From Enterococcus mundtii (GTDB lineage: Bacteria; Bacillota; Bacilli; Lactobacillales; Enterococcaceae), in the NCBI RefSeq assembly GCF_013394305.1, contig NZ_AP019810.1, forward strand, positions 248,001 to 312,000: DNA of 64,000 nt, given 5' to 3'. The notes below the pieces were generated by a model. The model ran no database searches. It saw only the letters and a list, made by a program, of their open reading frames with translations, and was not told where the DNA came from. Each line of letters starts with the position of its first letter. Position 1 is the first letter of the stretch. A program made the translations under genes and the position numbers. This document shows, piece after piece, positions 1 through 9,742 of the stretch.

Positions 1-280
1 TAGCCGCAATCACACCATACGTGATCACTTGATTCATCAACCAAGATAAGGTATGTAGACCAATAATCTCGGCTAAGATCCGAATAACAACAAAAATCCC
101 TACCCCTTTTAGCAATTGGATTGCTTTTGTTCCTCGCAATAGTTGAATGAGTTTATAAACTAAATACCAAACAACCAATACATCGAGTATGTTCACCAAA
201 AAATTCTGAGAAAACAAGTCACCGGAAAACATTTGTCGCCAATAGTCTAAATTAAAAAGTTCTCCGATTTGAAATGACAT
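1..280 (-). CDS. cdaA: Diadenylate cyclase CdaA, N-terminal part (runs off the window)
   Basis: The 5' end of a minus-strand gene, cut by the window edge; about 93 codons are visible. The translation begins MSFQIGELFNLDYW and continues through hydrophobic segments (NILDVLVVWYLVYKLIQLL; VGIFVVIRILAEIIGL; WLMNQVITYGVIAA), matching the three-helix membrane anchor that precedes the DisA_N catalytic domain of CdaA. CdaA makes c-di-AMP, which controls potassium and osmolyte uptake and cell-wall homeostasis. The catalytic domain lies outside the window, so the call rests on the anchor only. The start at 280 is preceded by a GAGAGG-like ribosome binding site. The family is usually followed by cdaR and glmM, which would lie to the left. 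Confidence 0.85.
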   Translation of the reverse strand, partial: MSFQIGELFNLDYWRQMFSGDLFSQNFLVNILDVLVVWYLVYKLIQLLRGTKAIQLLKGVGIFVVIRILAEIIGLHTLSWLMNQVITYGVIAA

Positions 281-450
281 AGACAGCCTCTCTTCTCTTT
301 TGAGATTTCCTCTTTAGTATATCATATGTTTCCTCAGAAGAGACTTATCTGCTTGGAATTTCCTAACAAAAACCAATTTTTTTCAAGAAATTTACATTTT
401 CCATTTATTCACCAATAAGTTATTCTATTTCCTTGGATCGTTTCGTTTTA

Positions 451-3400
451 TCATTCTTTGGTTTTTCTTCGTTCCGCTCTAGCGGCACGTCTGGCAGCAC
501 GTCTAGCTTCTGCTTCCGGATCAACCGTTCGTCCTTTTTTGACTCTCGGTTTTTCGATCTCTGGACTTTCAGTACCTTCTGTCGGTTCGATCTTCGCTTT
601 GATTTTTTCTAATTGACCAGTCATCGCCGCATAGTTGTAAAACCGTTTTTTCGCATCTTGGATCGTTTTATTGAATAACTGCTCCGCTGCCTGCGGATGA
701 ATCGTTTCAAGCGATGAAAAACGGACTTGCTTGCGCATGAAGTCAGCCATCATGGTAAAATCAGGCTTTTTATAGTCTAGCGTCATCGGCGTTTTCTTCT
801 TTTCGATCAATTCAGGATTATAGCGATACAACGACCAATAGCCTGAAGCTACTGCTTCTTTTGCTTCTTTGATCGATTCTTTCATTCCACCTAGTAACCC
901 ATGAGCAATACATGGCGTATACGCAATGATCAACGATGGTCCAGGGAATTTTTCTGCTTCTTCAAATGCTTTGATCGTTTGCATTTGATTCGCGCCTGAA
1001 GCGATCTGTGCTACATACACATTCCCATATGTCATCGCCATCATACCTAAATCTTTCTTCGAAGCATATTTCCCATTTGCTGAGAATTTAGCGATTGCTG
1101 AAGCAGGTGTAGCTTTCGAGACTTGTCCACCTGTATTGGAATAGACTTCGTTATCCATGACTAAAATGTTTACATCTGCGCCACTTGCCAAGACGTGATC
1201 GATTCCGCCAAAACCGATATCATACGCCCAGCCATCACCACCAATCATCCATTGACTATTTTTGACAAATAGATCTTTTTCTTGGTAGATCGTTTGTAAT
1301 TCAGGAACAGCTTCAAGCTCATTTTCGATTGCCCCACGTAATTTAGCTGCCCGTTGTTGGGTTCCTTCGCTTTCAAACATATGCGCCAACCAATCTTCCA
1401 TCAATTCACGTAGTTTTAAGGAGACTTTAGACATCACTTTTTTCATCGTTTCTGCTAAAGCTTCTCTTCTTGTTTGTGCGGCTAAAAGCATCCCATAACC
1501 AAATTCAGCATTGTCTTCTAATAATGAATTTGACCACGCAGGTCCTTGCCCACAATCATTTGTGGTAAATGGTGAAGCCGGCACTGCTCCGCCCCAAATA
1601 GATGAACAACCTGTCGCGTTGGCGATCATCATACGGTCACCGAACATCTGTGTCAATAGCTTCACGTAAGGCGTTTCCCCACAACCGGAACATGCCCCGG
1701 AAAATTCTAATAAAGGTTGATTGAACTGTGTTGATAGCACTGTATTTTTGCCTTTGATCGGATTTTCTTTTTGTCGCAAGGTCATCGCAAATGCCCAGTT
1801 GATTGCTTGTTTCTTTTGTTCTTCATAGGGCTTCATCACTAGTGCTTTACCTTTTGCTGGACAAGCTTCAACACATAGGCCACAACCAGTACAGTCTTCG
1901 ACAGACACTTGGATGCGATACTTCAAACCATCTGGCCCACGCATTTCTCGAACAATGAACCCTTCCGGTGCTTCTTCTAGTTCTTCCTCATCGGCTAAGA
2001 ATGGTCGAATCGCTGCATGAGGACAAACGAACGAACATTCATTACACATCGTACAGCGCTCACTGATCCATTCAGGTACTTCAAGTGCTACTCCGCGTTT
2101 TTCGTAAGCAGTGGTTCCTAAAGGCATATCGCCTCGTGTCATTCCGTTTTCTGCTAAGGTCCTCACTGAGAGCTGATTTCCTTCTTGAGCGTTGATTGGT
2201 TCAAGGATGTCTCTGATATAGCGATTTTGAGTATTTTTCTCCTTATCAGGAAGCGCCAATGTTGCCCATTCAGCCGGCACTTCGACTTTATGCAACAATT
2301 CCACTGTACGATCGATCGCCTTGATATTTTTTTCAACGATCGCTATTGATTTATGACCATAACTCTTCAAGGCTTCCTCTTTCAAAATCGGTAGGACTTC
2401 TTCGAAAGGTATGATATTCGCCAACTTGAAAAATGCTGTTTCCATCGCCGTATTGATCCGCCGACCTAGACCTACTTCTTGCGCCAAACGCATCGCATTG
2501 ATCGTATAAAATTGGATCTCATTTTCAGCTAAATATCGTTTTAAATGGGTCGGTAGATGCGTAGCTAGTTGTTCGTCTGACCAAAGTGTATTCAATAAGA
2601 AAGTCCCCTTAGGTTTCAACCCTTTGACTAAATCATAGCTGTGAAGATAAGCAGGGGTATGACAAGCTACAAAATCGGCATGTTCGACTAAATAGGTCGA
2701 ACGGATCGGTGTATCGCCAAAACGCAAATGTGAAACAGTCAGACCACCTGATTTTTTTGAATCATAGTAAAAATAGCCTTGTGCGTATTTGTTTGTATGG
2801 TCACCAATGATTTTGATCGCTGATTTATTTGCTCCAACTGTTCCATCAGATCCAAATCCCCAGAATTTCGCTTGGAAAGTATTCGCTTCAGTCAAATCAA
2901 GTGATGGGCCAACCTCCAAAGAACAGTAAGTTAAATCATCAATGATCCCGATCGTGAAACGTTTCTTCATATCCGTTTTTTCTTTTTTCAATTCATCATA
3001 TACCGCTACAATCTGATCAGGGGTGACATCTTTTGAACCAATGCCATAACGTCCGCCGATCACTTTCAGATGACGTTCTGCATCATATAACGCACTTTGA
3101 ACGTCTAATAATAAAGGTTCTCCCCCTGCTCCCGGCTCTTTACTGCGATCTAGAACAGCAATTGCCTTTACGGCATTCGGTAGTTTTTCAATCAATGTTT
3201 CAATTGGAAACGGACGATATAAGTGGATATTCAAGAAGCCGACTTTACGACCGTTTTGGTTCAAGTAATCAACTGTTTGTTGGATCGTTTGCGCAACTGA
3301 TCCCATTGAAATAATGACTTCTTCTGCGTCAGCCGCTCCATAATAAGTGACCAGATCATAAGAAGTTCCTCGAAGTTCATTGATTTTATCCATATACTTT

Positions 3401-4128
3401 TTCACGATTTGGGGCAAACGATCATAGTATCGGTTGATCGTTTCTCGTTGTTGAAAGTGGATATCAGGGTTTTGATTCGTCCCACTGGTCTTCGGCCGAT
3501 TAGGATTCATTCCACGTTCACGAAAGGCCTCCAATTTTTCTTGAGGAATCAAAGGAGCTAATTCATCATATTCCAACACTTCGATTTTTTGGATTTCATG
3601 ACTCGTTCGAAAACCATCAAAAAAGTTGACAAAAGGGATTTCTCCTTCTAAGGAAGCTAGATGCGCAACTGGCGCTAAATCCATCACTTCTTGGACGCTG
3701 CTTTCCGCAAGCATCGCAAATCCTGTTTGGCGAGCGGCCATCACATCGCCATGATCACCAAAAATATTCAACGCATTCGTCGTCACTGCTCGACTAGCTA
3801 CGTGAAAAACACTAGGTAAAAGTTCACCGGCTATCTTATACATATTTGGGATCATCAATAATAATCCTTGTGAAGCAGTGTACGTTGTTGTCAATGCTCC
3901 GGTTTTTAATGACCCATGTACGACACCAGCAGCACCAGCTTCTGATTGCATCTCTACGACTTTCACTGGTTGTCCGAAAATATTTTTTTTACCTGAAGCT
4001 GCCCATTGATCAACCAGTTCAGCCATTGTTGAACTAGGCGTAATTGGATAGATCGCTGCTAATTCTGTAAAGGCATATGAAATATATGCCGCAGCAGTAT
4101 TCCCATCCATCGTCTTCATTTTCCGCAT
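451..4128 (-). CDS. nifJ: Pyruvate:ferredoxin (flavodoxin) oxidoreductase
   Basis: A 1225-residue single-chain PFOR, the usual length of the family. It oxidises pyruvate and CoA to acetyl-CoA and CO2, passing electrons to ferredoxin or flavodoxin. The N-terminal pyruvate-binding domain carries YPITPSSTMAEL. Two [4Fe-4S] cluster motifs occur near residues 690 (CTMCNECSFVCP) and 748 (CTGCGLCVEACP), with further cluster cysteines in GACSGCGETPY. The thiamine diphosphate motif GDGWAYDIGFGGIDH is near residue 964. The C-terminal tail is very basic (RRAARRAARAERRK), which is odd but lies past the conserved domains. The first ATG is well spaced from AAAGGTGA. It stands alone on its strand and is not obviously in an operon. 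Confidence 0.95.
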   Translation of the reverse strand: MRKMKTMDGNTAAAYISYAFTELAAIYPITPSSTMAELVDQWAASGKKNIFGQPVKVVEMQSEAGAAGVVHGSLKTGALTTTYTASQGLLLMIPNMYKIAGELLPSVFHVASRAVTTNALNIFGDHGDVMAARQTGFAMLAESSVQEVMDLAPVAHLASLEGEIPFVNFFDGFRTSHEIQKIEVLEYDELAPLIPQEKLEAFRERGMNPNRPKTSGTNQNPDIHFQQRETINRYYDRLPQIVKKYMDKINELRGTSYDLVTYYGAADAEEVIISMGSVAQTIQQTVDYLNQNGRKVGFLNIHLYRPFPIETLIEKLPNAVKAIAVLDRSKEPGAGGEPLLLDVQSALYDAERHLKVIGGRYGIGSKDVTPDQIVAVYDELKKEKTDMKKRFTIGIIDDLTYCSLEVGPSLDLTEANTFQAKFWGFGSDGTVGANKSAIKIIGDHTNKYAQGYFYYDSKKSGGLTVSHLRFGDTPIRSTYLVEHADFVACHTPAYLHSYDLVKGLKPKGTFLLNTLWSDEQLATHLPTHLKRYLAENEIQFYTINAMRLAQEVGLGRRINTAMETAFFKLANIIPFEEVLPILKEEALKSYGHKSIAIVEKNIKAIDRTVELLHKVEVPAEWATLALPDKEKNTQNRYIRDILEPINAQEGNQLSVRTLAENGMTRGDMPLGTTAYEKRGVALEVPEWISERCTMCNECSFVCPHAAIRPFLADEEELEEAPEGFIVREMRGPDGLKYRIQVSVEDCTGCGLCVEACPAKGKALVMKPYEEQKKQAINWAFAMTLRQKENPIKGKNTVLSTQFNQPLLEFSGACSGCGETPYVKLLTQMFGDRMMIANATGCSSIWGGAVPASPFTTNDCGQGPAWSNSLLEDNAEFGYGMLLAAQTRREALAETMKKVMSKVSLKLRELMEDWLAHMFESEGTQQRAAKLRGAIENELEAVPELQTIYQEKDLFVKNSQWMIGGDGWAYDIGFGGIDHVLASGADVNILVMDNEVYSNTGGQVSKATPASAIAKFSANGKYASKKDLGMMAMTYGNVYVAQIASGANQMQTIKAFEEAEKFPGPSLIIAYTPCIAHGLLGGMKESIKEAKEAVASGYWSLYRYNPELIEKKKTPMTLDYKKPDFTMMADFMRKQVRFSSLETIHPQAAEQLFNKTIQDAKKRFYNYAAMTGQLEKIKAKIEPTEGTESPEIEKPRVKKGRTVDPEAEARRAARRAARAERRKTKE

Positions 4129-4368
4129 GTTTCATCACCTTTGCTCAATTTATCTAAATAATCTTTATTATTATACCGTAAACGAACAAAGAAAACCTCC
4201 TAATTTTGAAAGAAAAATCACATGCTAAAGATATGACAGAAATGCTTCGACCAGAATCGACAGGTAAAAAATAAAAAAATAGCTTTTCCCTTCTTACAAC
4301 TTTTAGCTTTTTAATCTAGGAAATGAGAGATTAACGATTCACACACATTTATTTCTTTGAACAAATCA

Positions 4369-4398
4369 TTGTCTTTTTTAGGGCAAAGTTATTACAAT
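4369..4398 (+). promoter_or_regulatory. Probable sigma-A promoter of the thioredoxin-fold gene
   Basis: TTGTCT at 4369-4374 and TACAAT at 4393-4398, 18 bp apart, with AAAGAGGTG and the start codon at 4420 downstream. Position and spacing fit; no experimental support. Confidence 0.5.
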
Positions 4399-4419
4399 AG
4401 AATAAAGAGGTGTTAAAAA

Positions 4420-4935
4420 ATGGATATTTCAATTATTGATGCAACAAAAACAAACAAAACTACTGGAATCATGTACGGAAACGAAGATGCACCAAAACAA
4501 ATGATCGAATTTGTTAATCTTGCTTGTCCTTATTGTCGACAATGGTTTATCGAATCTTATGACATTTTAGAAGAGGCGGTTCAATCTGGAAGACTCTTAC
4601 GAATCATCAAATTGTTCGACAAAGAAAAACCTAGTTTACAAAAAGGAAATGTGATGCATCATCATATCACTACGACGGATGGAAAAGTCGCATTAAAACA
4701 AATCAAAGCGATTTTCGATGCGCAAGATGAATGGAAACAACTTGATTTAGCCGGCATTGCCGAATATGCAACAGAAACACTTGGTTTAACCGAACAAGAA
4801 GACCAAGCAACTACTCAAGCAATCATCGATGAAGCAAATGCTGCTCACATCCAATTCGTCCCTACTGTAATCATCGATGAACATATCTTTGATGAATCGA
4901 TTACACCAGAAGAATTGAGTGAATTGGTTAAATAA
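4420..4935 (+). CDS. DsbA/thioredoxin-fold protein with CPYC active site
   Basis: A 171-residue protein with a thioredoxin fold. The redox motif C36-P-Y-C39 follows the first strand (MIEFVNLACPYCRQW), and a cis-proline segment FVPTVIID lies near residue 153. The helical insertion between them is typical of the DsbA/Thioredoxin_4 group. No signal peptide is seen, so it is probably cytoplasmic. CPYC is the glutaredoxin-type dipeptide, which suggests a reductase or isomerase rather than an oxidase, but the substrate is unknown. It is monocistronic, with its own promoter and a bidirectional terminator behind it. Confidence 0.8.
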   Translation: MDISIIDATKTNKTTGIMYGNEDAPKQMIEFVNLACPYCRQWFIESYDILEEAVQSGRLLRIIKLFDKEKPSLQKGNVMHHHITTTDGKVALKQIKAIFDAQDEWKQLDLAGIAEYATETLGLTEQEDQATTQAIIDEANAAHIQFVPTVIIDEHIFDESITPEELSELVK

Positions 4936-4971
4936 TTCATCATTTGATCATTCCTTGATGTTCAAAATCAA

Positions 4972-5013
4972 AAATAGACCGAAAAGCGATTGGCTTTTTC
5001 GGTCTATTTTTTA
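4972..5013. terminator. Bidirectional rho-independent terminator
   Basis: Perfect stem AAATAGACCGAAAAGC / GCTTTTTCGGTCTATTT with a short loop and A/T tracts on both sides. It separates the plus-strand thioredoxin-fold gene from the minus-strand multi-HTH locus. Confidence 0.9.
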
Positions 5014-5307
5014 TCGTTGTAGTAACGAAGTATGCTTGGTTGAACGAAACTGTTGCGGCTTTTCTTGGAGGACCCGCTTGATATTCTCTACTTTTGCTTG
5101 TCGTTTGATTTCTTTTTCTATTTCCTTGAATTTTTTTAGTTTCTCCACATCATTTTTACGTTCACTGATTTTTTTTATGCTCATTTTATTATTGCGCTTC
5201 GAGATGACTCGAACTGACTCTATGCTTACCCCATGTTTCATGGCATTAGTGACCTTATCGAGATACCTAGCATCTGCAAGGATCGCTGATTTTTGTTCAT
5301 CTGTAAT
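5011..5307 (-). pseudogene. Small basic coiled-coil protein, copy 1, probably lacking its start
   Basis: The frame directly after the multi-HTH stop codon at 5308 reads ITDEQKSAILADARYLDKV and then MKHGVSIESVRVISKRNN (inner ATG at 5241), followed by a Lys/Glu-rich helix. It aligns along its length with the intact copy at 6888-7193 (MKHRVTKEQKKQIMQDLNYM...SESTIRVLATRFEE). The intact copy has a separator, ribosome binding site and ATG between the two genes. Here the homologous residues begin immediately after the stop, in the same frame, so about ten codons including the start appear deleted. It could still be translated from ATG 5241 (76 residues) or from ATT. Function unknown. Confidence 0.55.
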
Positions 5308-6713
5308 TCAATACTTTTTGTTAGATAATCTTGTCAGTCTTTTCAATGATCGCCTTTTACTGATGACTAATGATTTTTTTACCGAAAGTAGCTGCGCAAT
5401 TTGGCTGTTTGTTTTTCCTTCCCCAATCATCCGCTTAACATCTTGCGTTTGCTCCTCTGTCAAATAACTATTTGTCCGTTTTTTGATATTGGGATAGTTT
5501 ACTAGATCCGCTTGAAACGTGATTTGATAGATATTGGTCAAATTAGTATTGAATTGCTTTGCGACAGCTTCTGTTTTCTCCCCGTTATTAAGCTTCGTTA
5601 AAAGCAGGTGATTTCTAATTGCACAAGTTTTATGGTGATCCAAGTTAAGAGAGAGACCAATTTCGGCCATTGATTTCCTTTTTTTTAATTCCTCCATAAA
5701 TTTGGCACATGCTTCAACTGAAAACAACGTCAGTGGCTCAGTTTTATTCTCTTTCTTATCTTTTTTCATGGGCTGTTTTACTGCTCGATTATGATAAACG
5801 ACTTTCCGAAGTGCAGTAGTTTTCATATTGAACTTTCTAGCTAAGATCCTTGCTTTGATTCCACCCTCGCGATAATACAAAATTCGCTGATTCCTAAGTT
5901 TTCTTAGTTCATCCACAGGTGTATAAAATCGCTTGCTGATTTCTACTAGTGGCTGCCTTTGCTCGAATGCTTGTTCAATATGACGCGTGCGTGTCCGAAT
6001 CACAAATTTTTGGTTGATATTCAATTGCTGGGCAATGATTCTTGTTGGCTTTCCTTGTTCTAAGCTCGCGACAATTGCTTGTTCTTGTCGATTGATATTT
6101 TTTAGCCATTTCTTACTTTCTTTTGTGACATGACCTTGCAAGGCAAGTGGTTGGCTAATTTTCTGACGAATACGTAAAACATCTTCAACTGATAATCGAA
6201 AAGTAGTGGCAACATCTTCTGGATGAGTCATTTGTAATCGTCTTAAAATGGCTTGTTCTCGTATCTTTTCTACACTACTCTCTGCCAATCTCCACCTGTG
6301 TGCAACTTCTTTGATGGTCAATTTTTGAACTAACTTTTTCTCGATCATATGATTTCGAATAGTAAGTATCTGTTGATGCTCCATATGTAGCTTTTTAGCG
6401 AGATCATTCTTTGAAGCACCGTTTATTAGATGATGTTTGATATAGTTATTGCGTACCTCTCGAATTTGATCTAGCGACATATTCAATCGGTGAGCGATTA
6501 TTTCCATACGCGTACCTTTTTTGATCTGTCGTATAATTTCTCTTTTTATAACGAATCTGACCTGCCAAAGAGTAAGGTGATGTTTTTTTATGATATATGC
6601 GTTCGTTTTGCGATGTCTTATTTCCGCTAATACGTCTTGTTTTTTTCGATTGCTTGCGTACGTATTTGAAATCTTCTTTTGGATGTCACTACCTGTTTTT
6701 CATAATCACTCAT
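5308..6713 (-). pseudogene. Multi-HTH-repeat protein, copy 1 (frameshifted at a homopolymer)
   Basis: No named family recognised. The clean part (5308-6507, 399 codons) is a chain of about ten short helix-turn-helix-like units of 28-38 residues, each ending in a motif such as IREVRNNYI, ILTIRNHMI, VLRIRQKIS or TCAIRNHLL, so it probably contacts nucleic acid along its length. Homology with copy 2 extends upstream of 6507. A well-formed start (AGGAGG, ATG 6713, MSDYEKQVVTSKRR) lies in another frame. A run of seven T on the plus strand (6640-6646) separates the two frames, and one extra base would give a single 468-residue reading frame. This is either a real one-base contraction, a phase-variable tract, or a sequencing error. 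Confidence 0.7.
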
Positions 6714-6837
6714 TTACAGTTTCCTCCTAACTTGTTTGTTTCATTCTCTCGTTATAGGAGTATTTCTTTGATCGATCTTTCTTTTTTTCAACATATGCTA
6801 AAAAGAGATCAAGGGAATGATTCTACTTCGTCTTGAT

Positions 6838-6861
6838 CAAAAAGAGTGCTAATGCTCTTTA
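6838..6861 (-). terminator. Terminator after the copy-2 small gene
   Basis: On the minus strand AAAGAG and CTCTTT flank an eight-base loop and are followed by a run of T. It lies just downstream of the stop at 6888. Confidence 0.65.
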
Positions 6862-6887
6862 GAATACTGTCCATTACTCGTATCTAT

Positions 6888-7193
6888 TTATTCACGTTGT
6901 GTCATCAATTTCGTTTTTGGCATTTTTTCTTTTTGAATAATTTGCTGGATATTGCGGATTTTCGCTTCTTCTTTCACCTTAGTAAGTAGTTCATCCATCT
7001 TTTGTAGTGCCTTCATTTTTGCTGTTTTTCGTCTTTCTTGGATTTCTCTCCCCTTGATTTCTTCAAACCTAGTAGCCAAAACGCGGATGGTCGACTCACT
7101 AACCCCTGATTTCGAAGAATTCACAAAAGGAGTCATGTAGTTTAGGTCTTGCATGATCTGCTTTTTTTGTTCTTTTGTGACTCGATGCTTCAT
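6888..7193 (-). CDS. Small basic coiled-coil protein, copy 2
   Basis: 101 residues, with ribosome binding site AAAAGGA seven bases before ATG 7193. An N-terminal helical segment (VTKEQKKQIMQDLNYM), a short SESTIRVLATRFEEI unit and a Lys/Glu-rich C-terminal helix make it a likely coiled coil. It follows the multi-HTH gene by 15 bases in the same reading frame. The same gene order occurs in copy 1, so the two products probably work together. No known domain is recognised. Confidence 0.65.
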   Translation of the reverse strand: MKHRVTKEQKKQIMQDLNYMTPFVNSSKSGVSESTIRVLATRFEEIKGREIQERRKTAKMKALQKMDELLTKVKEEAKIRNIQQIIQKEKMPKTKLMTQRE

Positions 7194-7208
7194 CTTGATT
7201 GTTCCTTT

Positions 7209-8568
7209 TTATGATTTCATTTTTGTTTGCACACATCTGACCAGCGAGTCTTTGATTCCTAGTACTTCAGAGATTTCTCTGAGCGTCATCTTGCGATTGA
7301 GGCAGTTTCTAACTGTTTGCACTTGTTCAGGTGTCAAATAATCTAAAGTACGTCGTTTGATATTTGGAAATTCTGCCAGATTTGCTCGGAAAATAACTTC
7401 ACGAACATTTTTGATATCCATTTTGAATTCTTCTGCGACCGCTTGAGTGGATTCTCCACTGTTCAATTTTGTTAATATCCCATGATTTCTCACTTTATAG
7501 ATCAGGGGGACGATTACTCCTAATTCTTTTCCCAAAGCCTTCGTTATTTTTGTTTCTTTGATTCGTTTCAGAATTTCTTGTCTTGTCTCATCAGACACTA
7601 CTGAAATATCAAATGTTTTTCGAGAGCTTGCTGTAGTATGATCAAGCTTACTAGAAGCATTATTCCGACACAAAATCGATCCAACTCTGGATAATGACAC
7701 ATTAAATCTTTTTGAAAGAAGACTACTCGTTTTCCCTTGATCGCTTTGTATCAATAGACGAACATCTCTTAGTCGATAGAGTTCCTCGATTCCAATGTGG
7801 AATCGCTGACTGATTTCTTGGCCAGTCTATCCAGCTTCGAATGATTTTTCGATTTCCCGATTACGGATATCAATGACTGCTCGTTGACTGATCATTAATT
7901 CTTGTGCTACAGCTTTTGTTGTTTTGCTTTCTTCAAGTAAACTTAGCATCTTCGCTTTGCGTTCCTCTAATTGATCCAAGAGATTTTTGTTCGCGGAAGA
8001 CAACTCTTTTGTCTTACTATTTGATTCTAGCGAACGTTGCTTGATCAAAAATACTTGTTCCATTGATAAATTGAAATCTCTGGCAATTTCTTCAGGATGT
8101 TGTTCTTTCAATCGTTCGATAATCTGTTCATTTCTGATTGAACAAATTTTATTGACTGATAACTGTGAATCTTTTGCTACTTCTGTTAAACTCGATCCTT
8201 TTATTGCGAATCTGCAAGATTTGTTTTTCACTCATCTGAAATTCAGCTGCTAATGCTGCTATCTCTCCATTTTTTGCTAATGCGGTATAAATATAATCAT
8301 TTCGATACTTACGAACTTGTGAGACTGTCAATTTCAACCGATAGGCAATTTTTTTTTGGCTTTTTTGCCCGATAATCTCTTGGATTGCCAGCTTTTTCTT
8401 GGTTGTATAGAGGCGCTCTCTGCTGATTTGATACTTGTTCATGATGTCTTTTTCCAACTGACCTGATATTAACTCACGATAAATGGCTTGATCACGCTTT
8501 TCTTTTAGGTCTCTTGTAGGATATAGTTCATCTATTTTACGTTTCTTACTTTTATGTGCTTCTTCCAT
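7209..8568 (-). pseudogene. Multi-HTH-repeat protein, copy 2 (frameshift and in-frame TAG)
   Basis: A paralogue of the 5308-6713 gene. Three pieces align to it in order. 8149-8568 is the start, MEEAHKSKKRKIDELYP... to MSEKQILQIRN. 7827-8231 is the middle, ...VNKICSIRNEQII to REIEKSFEAG. 7209-7754 is the end, ...FPNIKRRTLDYLTPEQV. Between pieces 1 and 2 (about 8190-8215) the frame changes and several residues of one repeat unit are missing, which suggests a small deletion. Between pieces 2 and 3 a TAG at 7827-7829 interrupts otherwise continuous homology (SFEAG*TGQEISQRFHIGIEEL against AFEQRQPLVEISKRFYTPVDEL in copy 1). With two independent lesions it is probably a true pseudogene. Confidence 0.75.
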
Positions 8569-8770
8569 AATGCAATCTCCTCCTCACTATCACTAATTTG
8601 CATTCATTATAAGTACCTAAACTTTAGATTCAGGCCCATTTTTAAGAAAAAGAAAAAAAGTGGTCTGACATCTATCCTCTTGCTTCGATGGACCCTAAAA
8701 GCAAAAGACAAATTAGTCAAACCACAATATGTTTATATTTCCATTAAATGAACAATAAATTCATTGTTCG

Positions 8771-9706
8771 TTAGGATGCTTGTTCCTTTAATTTTTCAGC
8801 AAATTCGTTGATTTTTCGAATCCGATGATTGATCCCTGATTTCGAGATCGCTCCGGATGGGATCATTTCTCCTAGTTCTTTTAAACTGACTTCAGGATGT
8901 TGCAAGCGTAATTCAGCAATCTCTTGTAACTTTTCCGGAAGTGCTTGTAAACCCACTCGTGCTTCGATCAATTCAATATTTTCAATCTGCTTTGATGCTG
9001 CATCAATGGTTTTGTTCAGGTTAGCCGTCTCACAATTGACTAACCGGTTCACTGAATTTCTCATATCACGCACGATCCGCACATCTTCAAAGCGCAACAT
9101 CGAATTTGTTGCCCCAATCAGAGTCAAGAAATCAGCAATTTTTTCGGCCCCTTTTAAATAAGAGATATAGCCATTACGTCTTTCTAGTGTACGCGCGTGT
9201 AAACCATAGTAATTCAACATATTACAAATATCTTGGTTATGTTGTTCGTAGATCGAATAAATCTCTAAGTGATAACGACTTGTTTCCGGGTTATTGACTG
9301 AACCCGACGCCATAAATGCGCCACGTAAATATGAACGCATCTTTTGTGCATTTCCCATGATCTCATCGGAAACATGCCCATTGAACATCATGCCATCCAT
9401 GATATCCAGATCCATCAATACATTTTTTGTTCCTTGTTTCAAGCGAACGATGTAGACATTATTCTTCTTTAATTTCATTTTCTTGCGTACGAGCAGTTCG
9501 CTTCGTACTTGATAATGATCTTTTAAAAGTGAGTAGATCCGTCGAGCAATTGCGGCGTTTTCTGTCTGTACATTCAAGATGAATTGCTGGTTGACGATTC
9601 CAAGTGAGCCATTCATTCGTAATAACGCGGCTAATTCCGCTTTTGCATGTTCTCGATGGACTTCCAAACCAGTCAATTCCTTCTTGACTTCAGCTGCAAA
9701 TGACAC
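8771..9706 (-). CDS. whiA: Sporulation/cell-division regulator WhiA
   Basis: 311 residues if started at the GTG at 9706 ([16 protein letters not shown]), eight bases after AGGAGG. The earlier GTG at 9715 overlaps that site and is unlikely. WhiA joins an N-terminal LAGLIDADG-like homing-endonuclease domain without catalytic activity to a C-terminal HTH, visible here as [27 protein letters not shown]. It binds DNA and affects cell division and chromosome segregation in Firmicutes. It is the last gene of the conserved rapZ-yvcK-whiA cluster. Confidence 0.96.
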   Translation of the reverse strand: MSFAAEVKKELTGLEVHREHAKAELAALLRMNGSLGIVNQQFILNVQTENAAIARRIYSLLKDHYQVRSELLVRKKMKLKKNNVYIVRLKQGTKNVLMDLDIMDGMMFNGHVSDEIMGNAQKMRSYLRGAFMASGSVNNPETSRYHLEIYSIYEQHNQDICNMLNYYGLHARTLERRNGYISYLKGAEKIADFLTLIGATNSMLRFEDVRIVRDMRNSVNRLVNCETANLNKTIDAASKQIENIELIEARVGLQALPEKLQEIAELRLQHPEVSLKELGEMIPSGAISKSGINHRIRKINEFAEKLKEQAS

Positions 9707-9742
9707 GTTATCCACCTCCTTTTCACAAAATTTTTCCTTTAA

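Noticed and set aside
5308-5310. TGA read as selenocysteine or read-through between the multi-HTH protein and the small protein
   Set aside because: The second copy has TAA, spacer, ribosome binding site and ATG at the same place, so these are two genes; no SECIS-like structure was seen.
4919-5467. 182-codon plus-strand frame
   Set aside because: It crosses the bidirectional terminator and is antisense to the small coiled-coil and multi-HTH genes.
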